A stretch of DNA of 64,000 bases from Salinisphaera sp. Q1T1-3 (GCF_003602005.1 NZ_QZWD01000009.1:92441-156440); one strand, 5' to 3'; counted from the first letter of the stretch, positions 8,150-17,769 are shown. Made by a program: numbers and translations. Notes: a model not told the origin generated them from the letters alone.

Positions 8150-9739
8150 ATGCATGCCCTGGATACCGTCGTCGAGCTTTCGCGGGCGCAGTTCGCCGCG
8201 ACCGCGCTCTACCATTTTCTGTTCGTGCCGCTCACGCTCGGGCTGACCATGCTGCTGGCGGCGATGGAAACCATCTACGTCATCACCGGCCGCGCGATCT
8301 ACCGCCAGATGACCCAGTTCTGGGGCAAGCTGTTCGCGATCAACTTCGCGCTCGGCGTGGCCACCGGACTGACGATGGAGTTCGAGTTCGGCACCAACTG
8401 GTCGACCTACTCGCACTTCGTCGGGGATATCTTCGGCGCGCCCCTGGCCATCGAGGGCCTGATGGCCTTTTTCCTCGAATCGACCATGGTCGGGCTGATG
8501 CTGTTCGGCTGGGACAAGCTCTCGCGGGGCAAGCATCTGCTGGTGACCTACATGGTCGCGCTCGGCTCGAACCTGTCGGCGTTGTGGATTCTGATCGCCA
8601 ACGGTTACATGCAGGCACCGGTGGGCTCGGTCTTCAATCCAGAGACGATGCGCGTCGAGCTGACCAGCTTCACGGATCTGATCTTCAACCCCGAAGCCCA
8701 GGCCAAGTTCGTGCATACCAGCATCGCGGGTTATCTGACGGCCGCGATGTTCGTGATCGGCATCAGTGCCTTCTACATGCTGCGCCAGCGCCACGTGGAG
8801 CTGGCCAAACGCTCGTTTCGCGTGGCCGCGCTGTTCGGCATCTTCGCGAGCATTGCGGTGATCTGTCTCGGGGATGCGCTGGGTTTCATCAACGGCGAGG
8901 ATCAGCCGACCAAACTGGCTGCGATGGAAGGGCTCTGGGAAACTGCCGAACCGCCGGCCGGCTTCAACGTCATCGCCTGGCCGAACCAGGACGAGCAGAA
9001 AAACGACTTCGAGCTGCAGATTCCCTATCTGCTCACACCGCTGGTCACCCATAGCTTCGACACGCCGATCCCGGGCGTCGACGATCTGGAAAAGACGGCG
9101 GCACAACGCATCCGCAGCGGTATTCCCGGTCTGGCCGCCCTGCAGCACCTGCGCGAGCATCCGAACGATGCCGCCGCCCGGGCGCAATATGAAGCGCACA
9201 AGGCCGATATCGGCTATGCGCGGCTGGTTCAGCGCTATGCGCCGGACGTCACGCAGGCCACCGATGCGCAGATCGCCAAGGCAGCGGCCGATACGATTCC
9301 GCCGGTCTTCCCCGTGTTCTGGAGCTTCCGGGTCATGGTCGGGGCGGCCTTCGTGATGCTGGCCTTTTTGATCCTGGCGGTCACCTATTCGCTACGCGGC
9401 ACGATCACCGACAAGCGCTGGTTCTTGAAAGTGGCGCCCTGGATGATCCCGGTACCGTTCATCGCCAACGAGGCCGGCTGGGTGGTGGCTGAACTGGGCC
9501 GCCAGCCCTGGACGGTCTACGACCAGCTGCCGACCTGGGTCTCGGCCTCGACCCATTCAGTGGGCTACATGATCTTTTCGCTGACCGGCTTCGTGCTGCT
9601 CTACACGATCTTCATCGTGATCGAGATGTTCTTGATGGTGAAGTACATCCGGCTGGGTCCGGATGACCCGCACCCGGGCCATGGACAGGGCACACCGGCA
9701 GGCCAGGGCAATCGCGTATCGCAGTGGAGCGAGGCATAA
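8150..9739 (+). CDS. cydA: Cytochrome bd ubiquinol oxidase subunit I
   Basis: A 529-residue inner membrane protein that binds haems b558, b595 and d, and oxidises ubiquinol while reducing oxygen at high affinity. Visible landmarks are the N-terminal haem ligand His in ALYHFLFVPLTLGL (H22), IEGLMAFFLESTMVG with the two conserved Glu, FVHTSIAGYLT (haem b558 His), the GEDQPTKLAAMEG quinol-site motif, and the Met ligand region FWSFRVMVG. The long Q-loop and total length match the E. coli-type (L) subfamily. GGAG precedes the ATG. It is first gene of cydABX, under FNR box 4. Confidence 0.97.
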   Translation: MHALDTVVELSRAQFAATALYHFLFVPLTLGLTMLLAAMETIYVITGRAIYRQMTQFWGKLFAINFALGVATGLTMEFEFGTNWSTYSHFVGDIFGAPLAIEGLMAFFLESTMVGLMLFGWDKLSRGKHLLVTYMVALGSNLSALWILIANGYMQAPVGSVFNPETMRVELTSFTDLIFNPEAQAKFVHTSIAGYLTAAMFVIGISAFYMLRQRHVELAKRSFRVAALFGIFASIAVICLGDALGFINGEDQPTKLAAMEGLWETAEPPAGFNVIAWPNQDEQKNDFELQIPYLLTPLVTHSFDTPIPGVDDLEKTAAQRIRSGIPGLAALQHLREHPNDAAARAQYEAHKADIGYARLVQRYAPDVTQATDAQIAKAAADTIPPVFPVFWSFRVMVGAAFVMLAFLILAVTYSLRGTITDKRWFLKVAPWMIPVPFIANEAGWVVAELGRQPWTVYDQLPTWVSASTHSVGYMIFSLTGFVLLYTIFIVIEMFLMVKYIRLGPDDPHPGHGQGTPAGQGNRVSQWSEA

Positions 9740-9740
9740 G

Positions 9741-10874
9741 ATGGAACTCTACGTTGGACTCAAACTGATCTGGTGGGCCCTGCTCGGGGTGCTGCTGATC
9801 GGCCTGGCCGTGATGGTGGGCATGGACATGGGCGTCGGTGCCGCACTGCGCTATCTTGGACGCAACGATGGCGAGCGACGCGCCGCGATCAACATGATCG
9901 CGCCGCACTGGGACGGCAACCAGGTCTGGTTCATTCTCGGGGGCGGGGCGATCTTCGCGGCCTGGCCCACGATCTATGCCACGGCGTTTTCCGGGCTGTA
10001 CGTGGTGATGCTGTTGCTGCTCTGGGCCATGATCGTGCGCCCGCTCGGTTTCGAGTATCGCAGCAAGATGCCGGGTACGTTCTGGCGTAATGCCTGGGAC
10101 TGGATGCTGTTCGTCTCCGGGGCGGTCCCGATGATCGTGTTCGGTGCGGCCATGGGCAACATGCTCGAAGGCGTGCCGTTCCATTACTCGTGGGACATGG
10201 TCTCGTACTACACGGGCAGCTTCATCACACTGTTCAATCCGTTTGCCGTGCTCTGCGGCCTGATGTCGCTGGCGCTCGCGCTGTATCAGGGCGCCACGAT
10301 GATCATGGGCCGCGGCACCGGGGTGATCCGGGCGCGCGCCATACGTCTGGCCACGGTCAGCGGGGCAGCGGCCCTGGTGCTGTTCTCGATCGGCGGAATC
10401 TGGGTGAGTCAGATGCACGGCTATGTCGTGACCGGCGGGCTCGATCCGGCCGGGCCGGCGTTGCCGCTGAACAAGACTGTGGTCCGCGAAGGTGGTGCAT
10501 GGCTGGCCAATTATCGCGCCGTGCCGTGGCTGTGGGCGATACCGGCGATGGTCTATCTGACGTTGATCGGCGGCGTGCTCGTCGCGCGTCGCGGAATGGG
10601 CATCGTGGCCTGGTGGGCGGGAGCGCTCGCCTGGGCGGCGACCATCGGCACGGTCGGAGCGGCGATGTTCCCGTTCCTCATGCCCTCGTCGAGCGCGCCG
10701 AGCCAGAGCCTGACGGTCTGGGATGCCTCGTCCAGTGCCGGCACACTCGGCTGGATGCTGGTCTTTGCCGTGATCTTCGTGCCGATCATCCTGATCTACA
10801 CGAGTTGGGCCTTCCATGTGATGCGCGGCAAGGTCACGCCGGAATCGATCGCCAACGACGATCACGCCTACTAG
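9741..10874 (+). CDS. cydB: Cytochrome bd ubiquinol oxidase subunit II
   Basis: A 377-residue membrane partner of CydA, starting one base after the cydA stop. Eight to nine hydrophobic helices are evident. The family signature MVGMDMGVGAALRYLGR near the N-terminus and NMIAPHWDGNQVWFILGGG are well conserved, and SAPSQSLTVWDASSS matches the conserved C-terminal loop. Together with CydA it forms the oxidase core. The open frame upstream of 9741 overlaps cydA and is not used. Confidence 0.96.
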   Translation: MELYVGLKLIWWALLGVLLIGLAVMVGMDMGVGAALRYLGRNDGERRAAINMIAPHWDGNQVWFILGGGAIFAAWPTIYATAFSGLYVVMLLLLWAMIVRPLGFEYRSKMPGTFWRNAWDWMLFVSGAVPMIVFGAAMGNMLEGVPFHYSWDMVSYYTGSFITLFNPFAVLCGLMSLALALYQGATMIMGRGTGVIRARAIRLATVSGAAALVLFSIGGIWVSQMHGYVVTGGLDPAGPALPLNKTVVREGGAWLANYRAVPWLWAIPAMVYLTLIGGVLVARRGMGIVAWWAGALAWAATIGTVGAAMFPFLMPSSSAPSQSLTVWDASSSAGTLGWMLVFAVIFVPIILIYTSWAFHVMRGKVTPESIANDDHAY

Positions 10875-10886
10875 GAGCTGTCATCG

Positions 10887-11075
10887 ATGAAAGCATTTCT
10901 GCAATTCATCTTCTGGATCTTCGTCGCCTTCGTCGCGCTGTTTCTGGCGATCGTGCTGGGCGAACGGGGCGCCTGGTATCTGGCCTGGGTGCTCGGCACG
11001 GTGATGATCATCCTGATCGCCGTGGCTGGCACCGTGATGCTGGATGCCCGCTACGAGGACGAGCCGCTGGAATAG
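10887..11075 (+). CDS. cydX: CydX-like small subunit with an extra N-terminal membrane helix
   Basis: A 62-residue protein 12 bases after cydB, with GGAG before its ATG. The C-terminal half, GAWYLAWVLGTVMIILIAV followed by an acidic tail, matches CydX (W-Y-x-A-W-x-L-G near its N-terminus), the small subunit that stabilises haems in cytochrome bd. The usual CydX is about 30-40 residues and has one helix. Here 28 residues with a second hydrophobic segment (FLQFIFWIFVAFVALFLAIV) precede it. It could be a CydX fused to another single-helix subunit such as a CydH-like one, or simply a longer CydX; position and motif support the CydX call. Confidence 0.75.
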   Translation: MKAFLQFIFWIFVAFVALFLAIVLGERGAWYLAWVLGTVMIILIAVAGTVMLDARYEDEPLE

Positions 11076-11087
11076 GCGGGCAGGAGG

Positions 11088-11115
11088 CCGGGCCGGCCGT
11101 TGGTGGCCGGCCCGG
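11088..11115. terminator. Hairpin between convergent cydX and YIP1 gene
   Basis: A perfect 11-bp stem (CCGGGCCGGCC / GGCCGGCCCGG) with a 6-base loop, lying between two converging genes. The T-run is poor on both sides, so it may be a bidirectional or factor-assisted terminator. Confidence 0.6.
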
Positions 11116-11128
11116 TTCGTGCCTCCGA

Positions 11129-11680
11129 TCAGATCGCGCCGCCGGCCGGTGCCGGGGTGCTGCCGCTGAGCAGCAGGCCGCCGAGCAGGCCGCTCAGCAC
11201 CAGCTGGATGATCCAGCCGATCACACAGACCGCGATGGCGCGTGGCGTGTTATTGAAATCCAGGGCCTGACGCACGGCCACCACGAGCGTGACGAGCAGC
11301 CAGATCCAGACCACGAAGGCCACGATGGCGCCGAGCACCGGAATGATCTCGAAGATGCGCAACAGCCCCGGGGCCATGGCGAAACCCATGGTGCGCAGCA
11401 GCTGGCCGATATCGGCCTCGGTCTGGGCCTGTGCCAGGAGCTTGGTGCCGACGAACCAGATGATGGCCGCCGAAATCACCCAGCTCACCAGTGCGGCCAG
11501 TGTCACGGCGAACAGCCCGCCGATGCCGGCATGGCCGAGCACGCCGATGCCGGCCGCCAGCGAGGCCAGTACCACCACACCGGCCGCCTGGGCGGTCGCG
11601 CTGCGATCGTGTTCGACCTCTTCGTAGACGGAAACATCGAGACGAGCAGCCCCGATCATGCGATTGACGAAACGATTCAT
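11129..11680 (-). CDS. YIP1-family membrane protein
   Basis: A 183-residue integral membrane protein of the bacterial YIP1 group. The N-terminus (MNRFVNRMIGAARLDVSVYE) is soluble; four to five hydrophobic helices then follow from residue 35 to the end. Family-like features are the D-x-x-x-Y-E-E-V start and AIIWFVGTKLLAQAQTEADI. Function is unknown; related proteins are thought to act in membrane organisation. The ATG at 11680 was preferred to a longer frame because the added residues are basic and low-complexity. It converges on the cyd operon and is transcribed toward it. Confidence 0.75.
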   Translation of the reverse strand: MNRFVNRMIGAARLDVSVYEEVEHDRSATAQAAGVVVLASLAAGIGVLGHAGIGGLFAVTLAALVSWVISAAIIWFVGTKLLAQAQTEADIGQLLRTMGFAMAPGLLRIFEIIPVLGAIVAFVVWIWLLVTLVVAVRQALDFNNTPRAIAVCVIGWIIQLVLSGLLGGLLLSGSTPAPAGGAI

Positions 11681-11819
11681 GAGATTCGGATATTGTCGAT
11701 GCTTTGGCCCCAGAATGACGCAATCGGGCGCTCGCGGCCACCGGGGCCCCGCCGGGTTTTCGTGCATTGCGCCGCTGCGCGTCGCGACTTAGGCTTGCAT
11801 CATTGATATCCGCATTCCG

Positions 11820-12761
11820 GTGACAACGCTGCGCGCGTTACTGCTAGTCAATCAGCATTCTCGTCAGGGCGAGGCCAACGCGGACAGCGCCGTCGCGCAT
11901 CTCGAAGCGCTTGGGGTGGAAGTCACCCGGGGCGATTTCGACGAGCCGGACGGGCTGGTCACCGAGATCCGGCGCCGGGCCCGCGGTTTTGATGTGGTGG
12001 TTCTGGGCGGCGGCGACGGGACGCTCAATCTCGCCGCCGGTGCGATGCGCGAGGTCGACGTGCCGATGGCGGTCCTGCCGTTGGGCACAGCCAACGACTT
12101 CGCGCGCACGCTCATGATTCCACAGGATCTGGCCACGGCCTGTCGCAACGTCGTCCAGGGCGTGAATTACGGCGTGGATCTCGGGCAGTGCAACGATATC
12201 CATTTCGTCAACGTGGCCAGCATCGGCCTGGCCGTGCGTGCCTGTGAATATCGCTCGAGTGCCGCCAAACGCTGGCTTGGCTCGCTTGGCTACGCGGCCA
12301 ACGTGTATTCGGCGTTTCGCGACACCAAGCCGTTCGGGGCGCAGGTGCATTTCGATGGTCAGACCCACCGGCTGCACTCCATACAGATCGCCATCGGCAA
12401 CGGGCGCTATTTCGGCGGCGGCCTCGCGGTGGCCAGCGATGCCGCCCTCGATGACGGCACGCTGGATCTCTACAGTCTCAAGCCCCAGCGGGCCGGCTCG
12501 CTGATCCGCATGATGCCGGCGTTCATACGCGGGCCGGACAAGTCAGTCCAGGGTGTCCAGCTGTTCGAAGGCCAGGCTTTCGATATCGAGACCGACCGAC
12601 CCATGGCGATCAATACCGACGGCGAGATCCTGACCGAGACACCGGCCTCGTTCCGTGTGCTGCCCCGGGCGCTCACGGTCAAGGTGCCGCAATCCTATGT
12701 CGATACCTATGGCCGGTCCGAACGTATCCGGCCGATGTCTGTCGGGGACCGCGTCGAATGA
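11820..12761 (+). CDS. Diacylglycerol kinase-fold lipid kinase (YegS/DagK-like)
   Basis: A 313-residue soluble or membrane-associated kinase. VVVLGGGDGTLN is the ATP-binding glycine motif and AVLPLGTANDFARTL the second conserved motif of the DAGK catalytic domain. The C-terminal domain contains IAIGNGRYFGGGLAVASDAALDDGTLD, typical of YegS-like proteins that phosphorylate phosphatidylglycerol or diacylglycerol. It starts with GTG at 11820, since the motif spacing needs only a few residues before LLLVNQHSRQG. The stop overlaps the ATG of the next gene (ATGA), so the two are translated together, although their biochemistry is not obviously linked. Confidence 0.88.
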   Translation: MTTLRALLLVNQHSRQGEANADSAVAHLEALGVEVTRGDFDEPDGLVTEIRRRARGFDVVVLGGGDGTLNLAAGAMREVDVPMAVLPLGTANDFARTLMIPQDLATACRNVVQGVNYGVDLGQCNDIHFVNVASIGLAVRACEYRSSAAKRWLGSLGYAANVYSAFRDTKPFGAQVHFDGQTHRLHSIQIAIGNGRYFGGGLAVASDAALDDGTLDLYSLKPQRAGSLIRMMPAFIRGPDKSVQGVQLFEGQAFDIETDRPMAINTDGEILTETPASFRVLPRALTVKVPQSYVDTYGRSERIRPMSVGDRVE

Positions 12762-14926
12762 ATGGCGCGCCGCGGCCCAGGCGTTTCGAGGCGGCCGAGG
12801 CCTGCATCGATTGGCTGATCGCTCGCGTGGGACGACGGATCCGCGTCGGCGCGCCGCTCGGCCTTGGCAAGCCCGCGACCCTGATGAACGCACTCTATGC
12901 GCGGGCCAAGGCCGATCCGACGATCGAGCTGACGATCATCACCGCGCTGTCGCTCAACGTGCCCGCGGCCCGTTCGGATCTCGAGGCCCGGCTGATGAAC
13001 CCGATCATCGAGCGGGTGTTCGAGGACTACCCGGGACTGGATTATCTGCGCGACGTCCGGCAGGGCCAGCTGCCGGCCAACGTCACGGTCTCGGAATTCT
13101 TCTTCCAGCCGGGGGCGATGCTGTCGAATGACTACGCCCAGCAGCACTATCGCTCGGTGAACTACACCCATGCGGCGCGGGATCTGCTCGATGCCGGGGT
13201 CAACGTGCTCATGCAGATGGTCGCACCGGGCACGCATGACGACGAGCTGAGCCTGTCCTGCAACACGGACGTCACGCTCGATCTGATACCGGTCGTGCGG
13301 GCCATGCGCGAGCGTGGCCAGGCGCCCTTGATCGTCGGCCAGCTCAATCGTCGGCTGCCGACGATGACGCGCAGCGCACTCGTACCGGCGGCCGAGGCCG
13401 ATGCCCTGTTCGCCGGGGAAGCCGCCGACTTCAAGCCGTTCGGCGCACCGGCCGAGGCGGTCTCGCGCGTTGATTACGCGATCGCGGCCCGCGTGACCGG
13501 CCTGATCGCCGACGGCGGCACGCTGCAGATCGGTATCGGCAGCCTGTCGGATGCGATCGCCTGGTGCTGTGGTCTGCGCCAGAAACGCAACGCCGTGTTC
13601 GGTGCGTTGCTCGATGCGCTGAAGCCCGGCGACACAGAGCGGGCATTGATCGCGCGCTACGACGGCCGTTCGACGTTCGCCGAGGGGCTCTACGGCTGTA
13701 CCGAGATGCTGGTGGATGCCTATATCCATCTCTATCGCGACGGCGTGATCACCCGACGCGTCTACGACGATGCCAGCGTGCAGCGCCTGATCAACGAGGC
13801 GGCGATCCAGGCCGAGGTCACGCCCGAGACACTCCAGGCGCTGATACGTATCGGCGCGGTGCGTACACCGCTGCAGGCCGTCGATGTCGAGTATCTCAAG
13901 CGTATCGGGGTCTTTCGATCGGCAGTGACGTATCGCGACGGCGGCATCGACCCCGGCGACGGTGGGGCCGTGCTGGGCGATGACCCGACCCGCAGTGCCA
14001 CGGCCCGGGCCATGGCCAAGCGATGTCTCGGCCAGACGCTGGCCGGGCCGACGCTGGTACACGGCGGTTTCTTCCTCGGCCCGAACGCGTTCTATCAGCG
14101 CCTGCGCGATCTCGATCCGGCCGAACGCGAACTCTTTCACATGACCAGCGTCGGCCAGATCAATCATCTGTACGGCGACGAGGCGGCCAAGCGTGCCCAG
14201 CGGCGCCGGGCGCGCTTCGTCAACACGGCCATCAAGGTCAGTCTCGATGGCGCCGTGGCTGCTGACGGCCTGGAAAACGGGCGCGTGCTGTCGGGTGTGG
14301 GCGGTCAGTACAACTTCGTCGCCCAGGCCCATGAACTCGCCGATGCCCGCGCGATCATCTGTGTCCGAGCGACCCGGCAGGGCAGCGACGGGCCGGAGTC
14401 CAATATCGTGGCCGCCTACGGCTACAACACGATCCCGCGTCATCTACGCGATATCGTGGTCACTGAATACGGCGTGGCGGATCTGCGTGGTGCGACCGAT
14501 GCCGAGATTGCTGCGGCCCTCATCGAAATCGCCGATGCCCGTTTCCAGGACGAACTGCGGGCGACAGCGGTCGCCGCCGGCAAGCTGCCGACCGACTACC
14601 GGATTCCGGCAGCGGCGCGTGACAATACGCCGGACCGCATCAAGCGTGTTTTTGCCGGGCCGCCCGCGGCGGCCTTCCCGCGCTATCCCTACGGCAGCGA
14701 TCTTACGGCCGTCGAGGATACGCTCGCCGGCGCTCTGAAAAACCTGGCCGGCGAGTCGCGTCTGGCAGCCGTCGGTGCATTGGCGCGCCACGGGCGAGCG
14801 CCCGACACCGAGCTGATGCCGTATCTCGAACGCATGGGGCTGGCCGAGCCCAAAGGCTGGCGAGAGCAGCTGTATGCAAGGCTTGTCTCGGCGGCCCTGC
14901 GACGCCACGGAATCGATAAACCCTGA
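12758..14926 (+). CDS. Acetyl-CoA hydrolase/CoA-transferase family protein
   Basis: A 722-residue protein of the large acetyl-CoA hydrolase/transferase group (about 700 residues, longer than the ~500-residue Ach1/Cat1 type). The C-terminal region has the recognisable block SGVGGQYNFVAQAHEL, SNIVAAYGYN and VVTEYGVADLRG, in which the glutamate of TEYG and the GxGGxxxF loop are conserved in CoA-transferases. The middle contains GTLQIGIGSLSDAIAW, an N-terminal CoA-transferase subdomain motif. The predicted reaction is release or transfer of CoA from a short acyl-CoA. It is translationally coupled to the lipid kinase; its acceptor is unknown. Confidence 0.85.
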   Translation: MNGAPRPRRFEAAEACIDWLIARVGRRIRVGAPLGLGKPATLMNALYARAKADPTIELTIITALSLNVPAARSDLEARLMNPIIERVFEDYPGLDYLRDVRQGQLPANVTVSEFFFQPGAMLSNDYAQQHYRSVNYTHAARDLLDAGVNVLMQMVAPGTHDDELSLSCNTDVTLDLIPVVRAMRERGQAPLIVGQLNRRLPTMTRSALVPAAEADALFAGEAADFKPFGAPAEAVSRVDYAIAARVTGLIADGGTLQIGIGSLSDAIAWCCGLRQKRNAVFGALLDALKPGDTERALIARYDGRSTFAEGLYGCTEMLVDAYIHLYRDGVITRRVYDDASVQRLINEAAIQAEVTPETLQALIRIGAVRTPLQAVDVEYLKRIGVFRSAVTYRDGGIDPGDGGAVLGDDPTRSATARAMAKRCLGQTLAGPTLVHGGFFLGPNAFYQRLRDLDPAERELFHMTSVGQINHLYGDEAAKRAQRRRARFVNTAIKVSLDGAVAADGLENGRVLSGVGGQYNFVAQAHELADARAIICVRATRQGSDGPESNIVAAYGYNTIPRHLRDIVVTEYGVADLRGATDAEIAAALIEIADARFQDELRATAVAAGKLPTDYRIPAAARDNTPDRIKRVFAGPPAAAFPRYPYGSDLTAVEDTLAGALKNLAGESRLAAVGALARHGRAPDTELMPYLERMGLAEPKGWREQLYARLVSAALRRHGIDKP

Positions 14927-15045
14927 GACAGACGACGCCGGCACCCGCGCGTCATCGCGGCACTCACATGGCTGATGTGGTGCGTCGATGATGCGGCCAC
15001 TGCGGCGTATGCCGGTTCGGTAGCACGTGTTTCGACGACGTCTCG

Positions 15046-15373
15046 GGGCCTGTTATTAATCCGGCACCAAAACAGCTGACGACGTCAGCTGTTTTCAACG
15101 CCATCGAAAGAAACGCCGGCCCTTGTCCGTCTTTTTATTTTCACTGGCTTCACGGCCGTTGGCCGTGGCGCGCGTGCTGTCGCACATGCGCGTCATCAAC
15201 CCGAAAAATCATCTATTTTTATGCCGGGTTAATAACACTTCGCGCGTGCGTCCAAAAAACGGCCATGCGGCGTTGCACGGCTTGACCTTAGAATGGCTAA
15301 AGTCGGCGCCATGCGCCTTGCCTGGCCGGTTTATGGGCGGCAACGCGGTCACGCGCGAAGTGTTAACACGCCC
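15046..15373. repeat. Composite MITE-like repeat, copy 1 (families X and Y)
   Basis: Fills most of the 446-base gap after 14926. Element X (15051-15237) is bounded by TGTTATTAATCCGGC and GCCGGGTTAATAACA and holds a hairpin around CAGCTGACGACGTCAGCTG plus CACGGCCGTTGGCCGTG. Element Y (15234-15364) is bounded by perfect 15-bp inverted repeats AACACTTCGCGCGTG / CACGCGCGAAGTGTT. The outer ends are GGGCCTGTTA and its inverted counterpart next to CTAG. X recurs in inverted orientation at 33444-33630 with only a few differences. No open frame encodes a transposase, so this looks like a non-autonomous element. Confidence 0.8.
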
Positions 15374-16500
15374 TAGTGGTCGAGCAGGCTCGAAATACGA
15401 TCGACGAAACTATCCCACAGACGTGAACTCGGCTGGCCGATCGTGAAACTCTCGGCGCCGATGAGCTGGCCGTCATCGGTGATCACGGCGACACGCCAGT
15501 GCCCACTCGGCTCGGGGCCGAACGTGAGTTTGTGGCTCCAGGTGCGAAAGCCCTGATCCTGGTCCTGGCCGTTGATCTGCAAAGCGATCCGGCTGACCAC
15601 GCGGCCATCGTGGGACCAGACATGAAAGACCCCCTGGTGAAGTCCGCGCGGCGCCTTGATGGCCGAGAACGCGTACAGCCCGTTGTTCTGCAGCTCCGCC
15701 AGCGAGAAATGATTGCGATCGGCGCCGGGCACGCGGTTGTCCACATCCAGTTGGGTGGTGATCGCCATCTGCTTGGCGCTGAGCGTGGCCGGCGGGATCC
15801 AGAAACGCGCGCCCCAGGCACTCGCGCCGAGCGCCAGCGACAACGCCCCGAGGACGAACCAGCGCCACCAGTGTCGTGTGCGCACCACATCGTTGAAGCT
15901 CGGTAGGGCACAGATCGCCATCACGATGGACGCCAGGGCGATCGAGGTGCCGGTGTTCATCGAACCGATGATCGGCCCGGCAGCGAGCAGGGCCGCGAAC
16001 AGCGTGAAGGCGTGATACCCCAGAAACAGCCAACGGCGTTCGGCGATCACGTCGTAATAGAGTGGATCGATCGCCGAGGCCGTGGCCGCGCCGATGAGTA
16101 ACAGCGTGAACACGCACTGCGGTGAGGCCCAGGTGGTGCTGGCCAGGAAGAAAGGCAGCACGAAGAACAGGGTTTCCTGATGTAGCGCCTGTGCTGCATA
16201 GCGCACCACGATCTGTGGCAGGCGCTGGCCCATGATCCGGGCCAGGCAACGATGCAGCAGCCCTTCGAACAGAAGTGCCAGCCAGCCGACGAGCATCAGC
16301 ACGGTCAGCCACTGGGCGAGGACATTCTGGCGCTGGACGAGGAAATAGCTGCCTACACCGAGTACGAACGAAAAGACCGGCAGCAGACGGCGATAACGCA
16401 GCGCGACCCGGCCGAGGCGGCTGTTGGTGCAATAAGCGATCAGACGCTCGGTCCGGCCGCCCGGGGTCGGGGCCGCATCGATATCGGCTTGTCTGGACAC
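15373..16500 (-). CDS. DUF5924/DUF2914 membrane protein
   Basis: A 375-residue inner membrane protein. About residues 30-250 contain six or seven hydrophobic helices (LLPVFSFVLGVGSYFLV, VLAQWLTVLMLVGWLALLFE and others), corresponding to DUF5924. The C-terminal 130 residues are a periplasmic DUF2914-type beta domain (LYAFSAIKAPRGLHQGVFHV, then VWSHDGRVV and WRVAVITDDGQLIG). Function is unknown; such proteins are common in gammaproteobacteria. Start is GTG at 16500, preceded by GGAG at 5-base spacing; the frame reaches further up but without a ribosome site. Its TAG stop lies within the CTAG that ends the Y repeat. Confidence 0.8.
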   Translation of the reverse strand: MSRQADIDAAPTPGGRTERLIAYCTNSRLGRVALRYRRLLPVFSFVLGVGSYFLVQRQNVLAQWLTVLMLVGWLALLFEGLLHRCLARIMGQRLPQIVVRYAAQALHQETLFFVLPFFLASTTWASPQCVFTLLLIGAATASAIDPLYYDVIAERRWLFLGYHAFTLFAALLAAGPIIGSMNTGTSIALASIVMAICALPSFNDVVRTRHWWRWFVLGALSLALGASAWGARFWIPPATLSAKQMAITTQLDVDNRVPGADRNHFSLAELQNNGLYAFSAIKAPRGLHQGVFHVWSHDGRVVSRIALQINGQDQDQGFRTWSHKLTFGPEPSGHWRVAVITDDGQLIGAESFTIGQPSSRLWDSFVDRISSLLDH

Positions 16501-16671
16501 GCAGTCTCCGATCCGGCGTGGGGAGGCGCGATCATAGCAATCACCAGGCTGACTGCCGCCTGATTCAGTAACGCGTTTGCAACCGGCCTGCGACGCCCTC
16601 ACGTAGGATAGAACACGTGGCGGTGTTAGCATGTTCGGTCATTCTCACCGTCCGACGGATCGAGGCCATCC

Positions 16672-17667
16672 ATGAGCGAATTCAAGGGTATTCCGGTCAT
16701 CACCGGGACGAAGGTGCAAAAGCCCAACGGCACGCGGGCTATCAAGAACGGCATGAAAGCCTCCAAGAAGGCAGCGGCTGTACCGATCGGCCGCAAGCCG
16801 GACTGGCTGCGTGCGAAGCTGCCCTCGGGCGGCGTCTATGGCGAAGTCAAGGCCAATGTGCGCGAGCACAAGCTCGCCACGGTGTGCGAGGAGTCGATGT
16901 GTCCGAACATCGGCGAGTGCTGGAGCCATGGCACGGCGACCATCATGATCATGGGCGATACCTGCACGCGGGCCTGTCGCTTCTGTGCGGTCGATACCGG
17001 TAATCCGCACGGCTGGCTGGATGCCGATGAGCCCGAGCATTGCGCGGACTCCGTCGAGATCATGGGGCTGAACTACATCGTGCTGACCTCGGTCGACCGG
17101 GATGATCTGTCCGACGGCGGAGCGCAGCACTATGCCGACTGCGTGGCCGCGATCAAGCGCCGCACGCCACAGGTCCGTGTGGAAGCGCTGGCGCCGGATT
17201 TCTCCGGCGACATGCGCCACGTCGAGACCGTGGTCGACTCCGGCTTGGAGGTCTTCGCCCAGAACGTCGAGACCGTCGAGCGCCTGACGCATGTGGTGCG
17301 CGACGCGCGCGCCGGTTACCGGCAGACGCTGGACGTTCTGGCGCACTCGAAAAAGCATAATCCTGAGGTGCTGACCAAGACCTCGGTCATGCTGGGGCTG
17401 GGCGAGACCGAAGACGAGATTGCCGCTACCTTGGACGACCTCAAGGCCGCCGGCGTGGATATCGTGACCTTTGGCCAGTACCTGCGCCCGACCGTCAATC
17501 ACTTGCCGATCGATCGCTACGTGCCGCCGGACGACTTCAAGAAATACCGCCAGTGGGGTCTGGCGCGCGGCTTCCTCGAGGTCGTCTCCGGCCCGCTGGT
17601 GCGCAGTTCGTATCGCGCCGATCGCGTGTTCGACCAGAACAACGCCGGGCTCGAGGAAACCGCCTGA
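16672..17667 (+). CDS. lipA: Lipoyl synthase
   Basis: A 331-residue radical-SAM enzyme that inserts two sulfurs into the octanoyl group on lipoyl domains of pyruvate and 2-oxoglutarate dehydrogenases and the glycine cleavage H protein. Both iron-sulfur sites are visible: the auxiliary cluster [12 protein letters not shown] and the radical-SAM motif CTRACRFC. The conserved C-terminal RSSY is present. The basic N-terminal extension (about 45 residues) is normal for gammaproteobacterial LipA. lipB is not next to it in this window. A strong terminator follows 27 bases after the stop, so lipA is probably monocistronic. Confidence 0.97.
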   Translation: MSEFKGIPVITGTKVQKPNGTRAIKNGMKASKKAAAVPIGRKPDWLRAKLPSGGVYGEVKANVREHKLATVCEESMCPNIGECWSHGTATIMIMGDTCTRACRFCAVDTGNPHGWLDADEPEHCADSVEIMGLNYIVLTSVDRDDLSDGGAQHYADCVAAIKRRTPQVRVEALAPDFSGDMRHVETVVDSGLEVFAQNVETVERLTHVVRDARAGYRQTLDVLAHSKKHNPEVLTKTSVMLGLGETEDEIAATLDDLKAAGVDIVTFGQYLRPTVNHLPIDRYVPPDDFKKYRQWGLARGFLEVVSGPLVRSSYRADRVFDQNNAGLEETA

Positions 17668-17694
17668 TCCGCCGCACACCGCGGCTTTAAATCG

Positions 17695-17728
17695 ACCCGT
17701 CCAGGGCTTGCCCGGACGGGTTTTTTTT
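17695..17728 (+). terminator. Rho-independent terminator of lipA
   Basis: ACCCGTCC...GGACGGGT stem with inner GGG/CCC pairing and one bulged A, CTTG loop, followed by eight T residues. Confidence 0.9.
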
Positions 17729-17769
17729 GCGCCATCATCGGCCGGCTCGCGCACCGTCGTGCGCATGTC

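Noticed and set aside
10190..11806. 538-codon open frame on the plus strand over cydB, cydX and the YIP1 gene
   Set aside because: It is antisense or out of frame to three well supported genes, with shadow-like composition.
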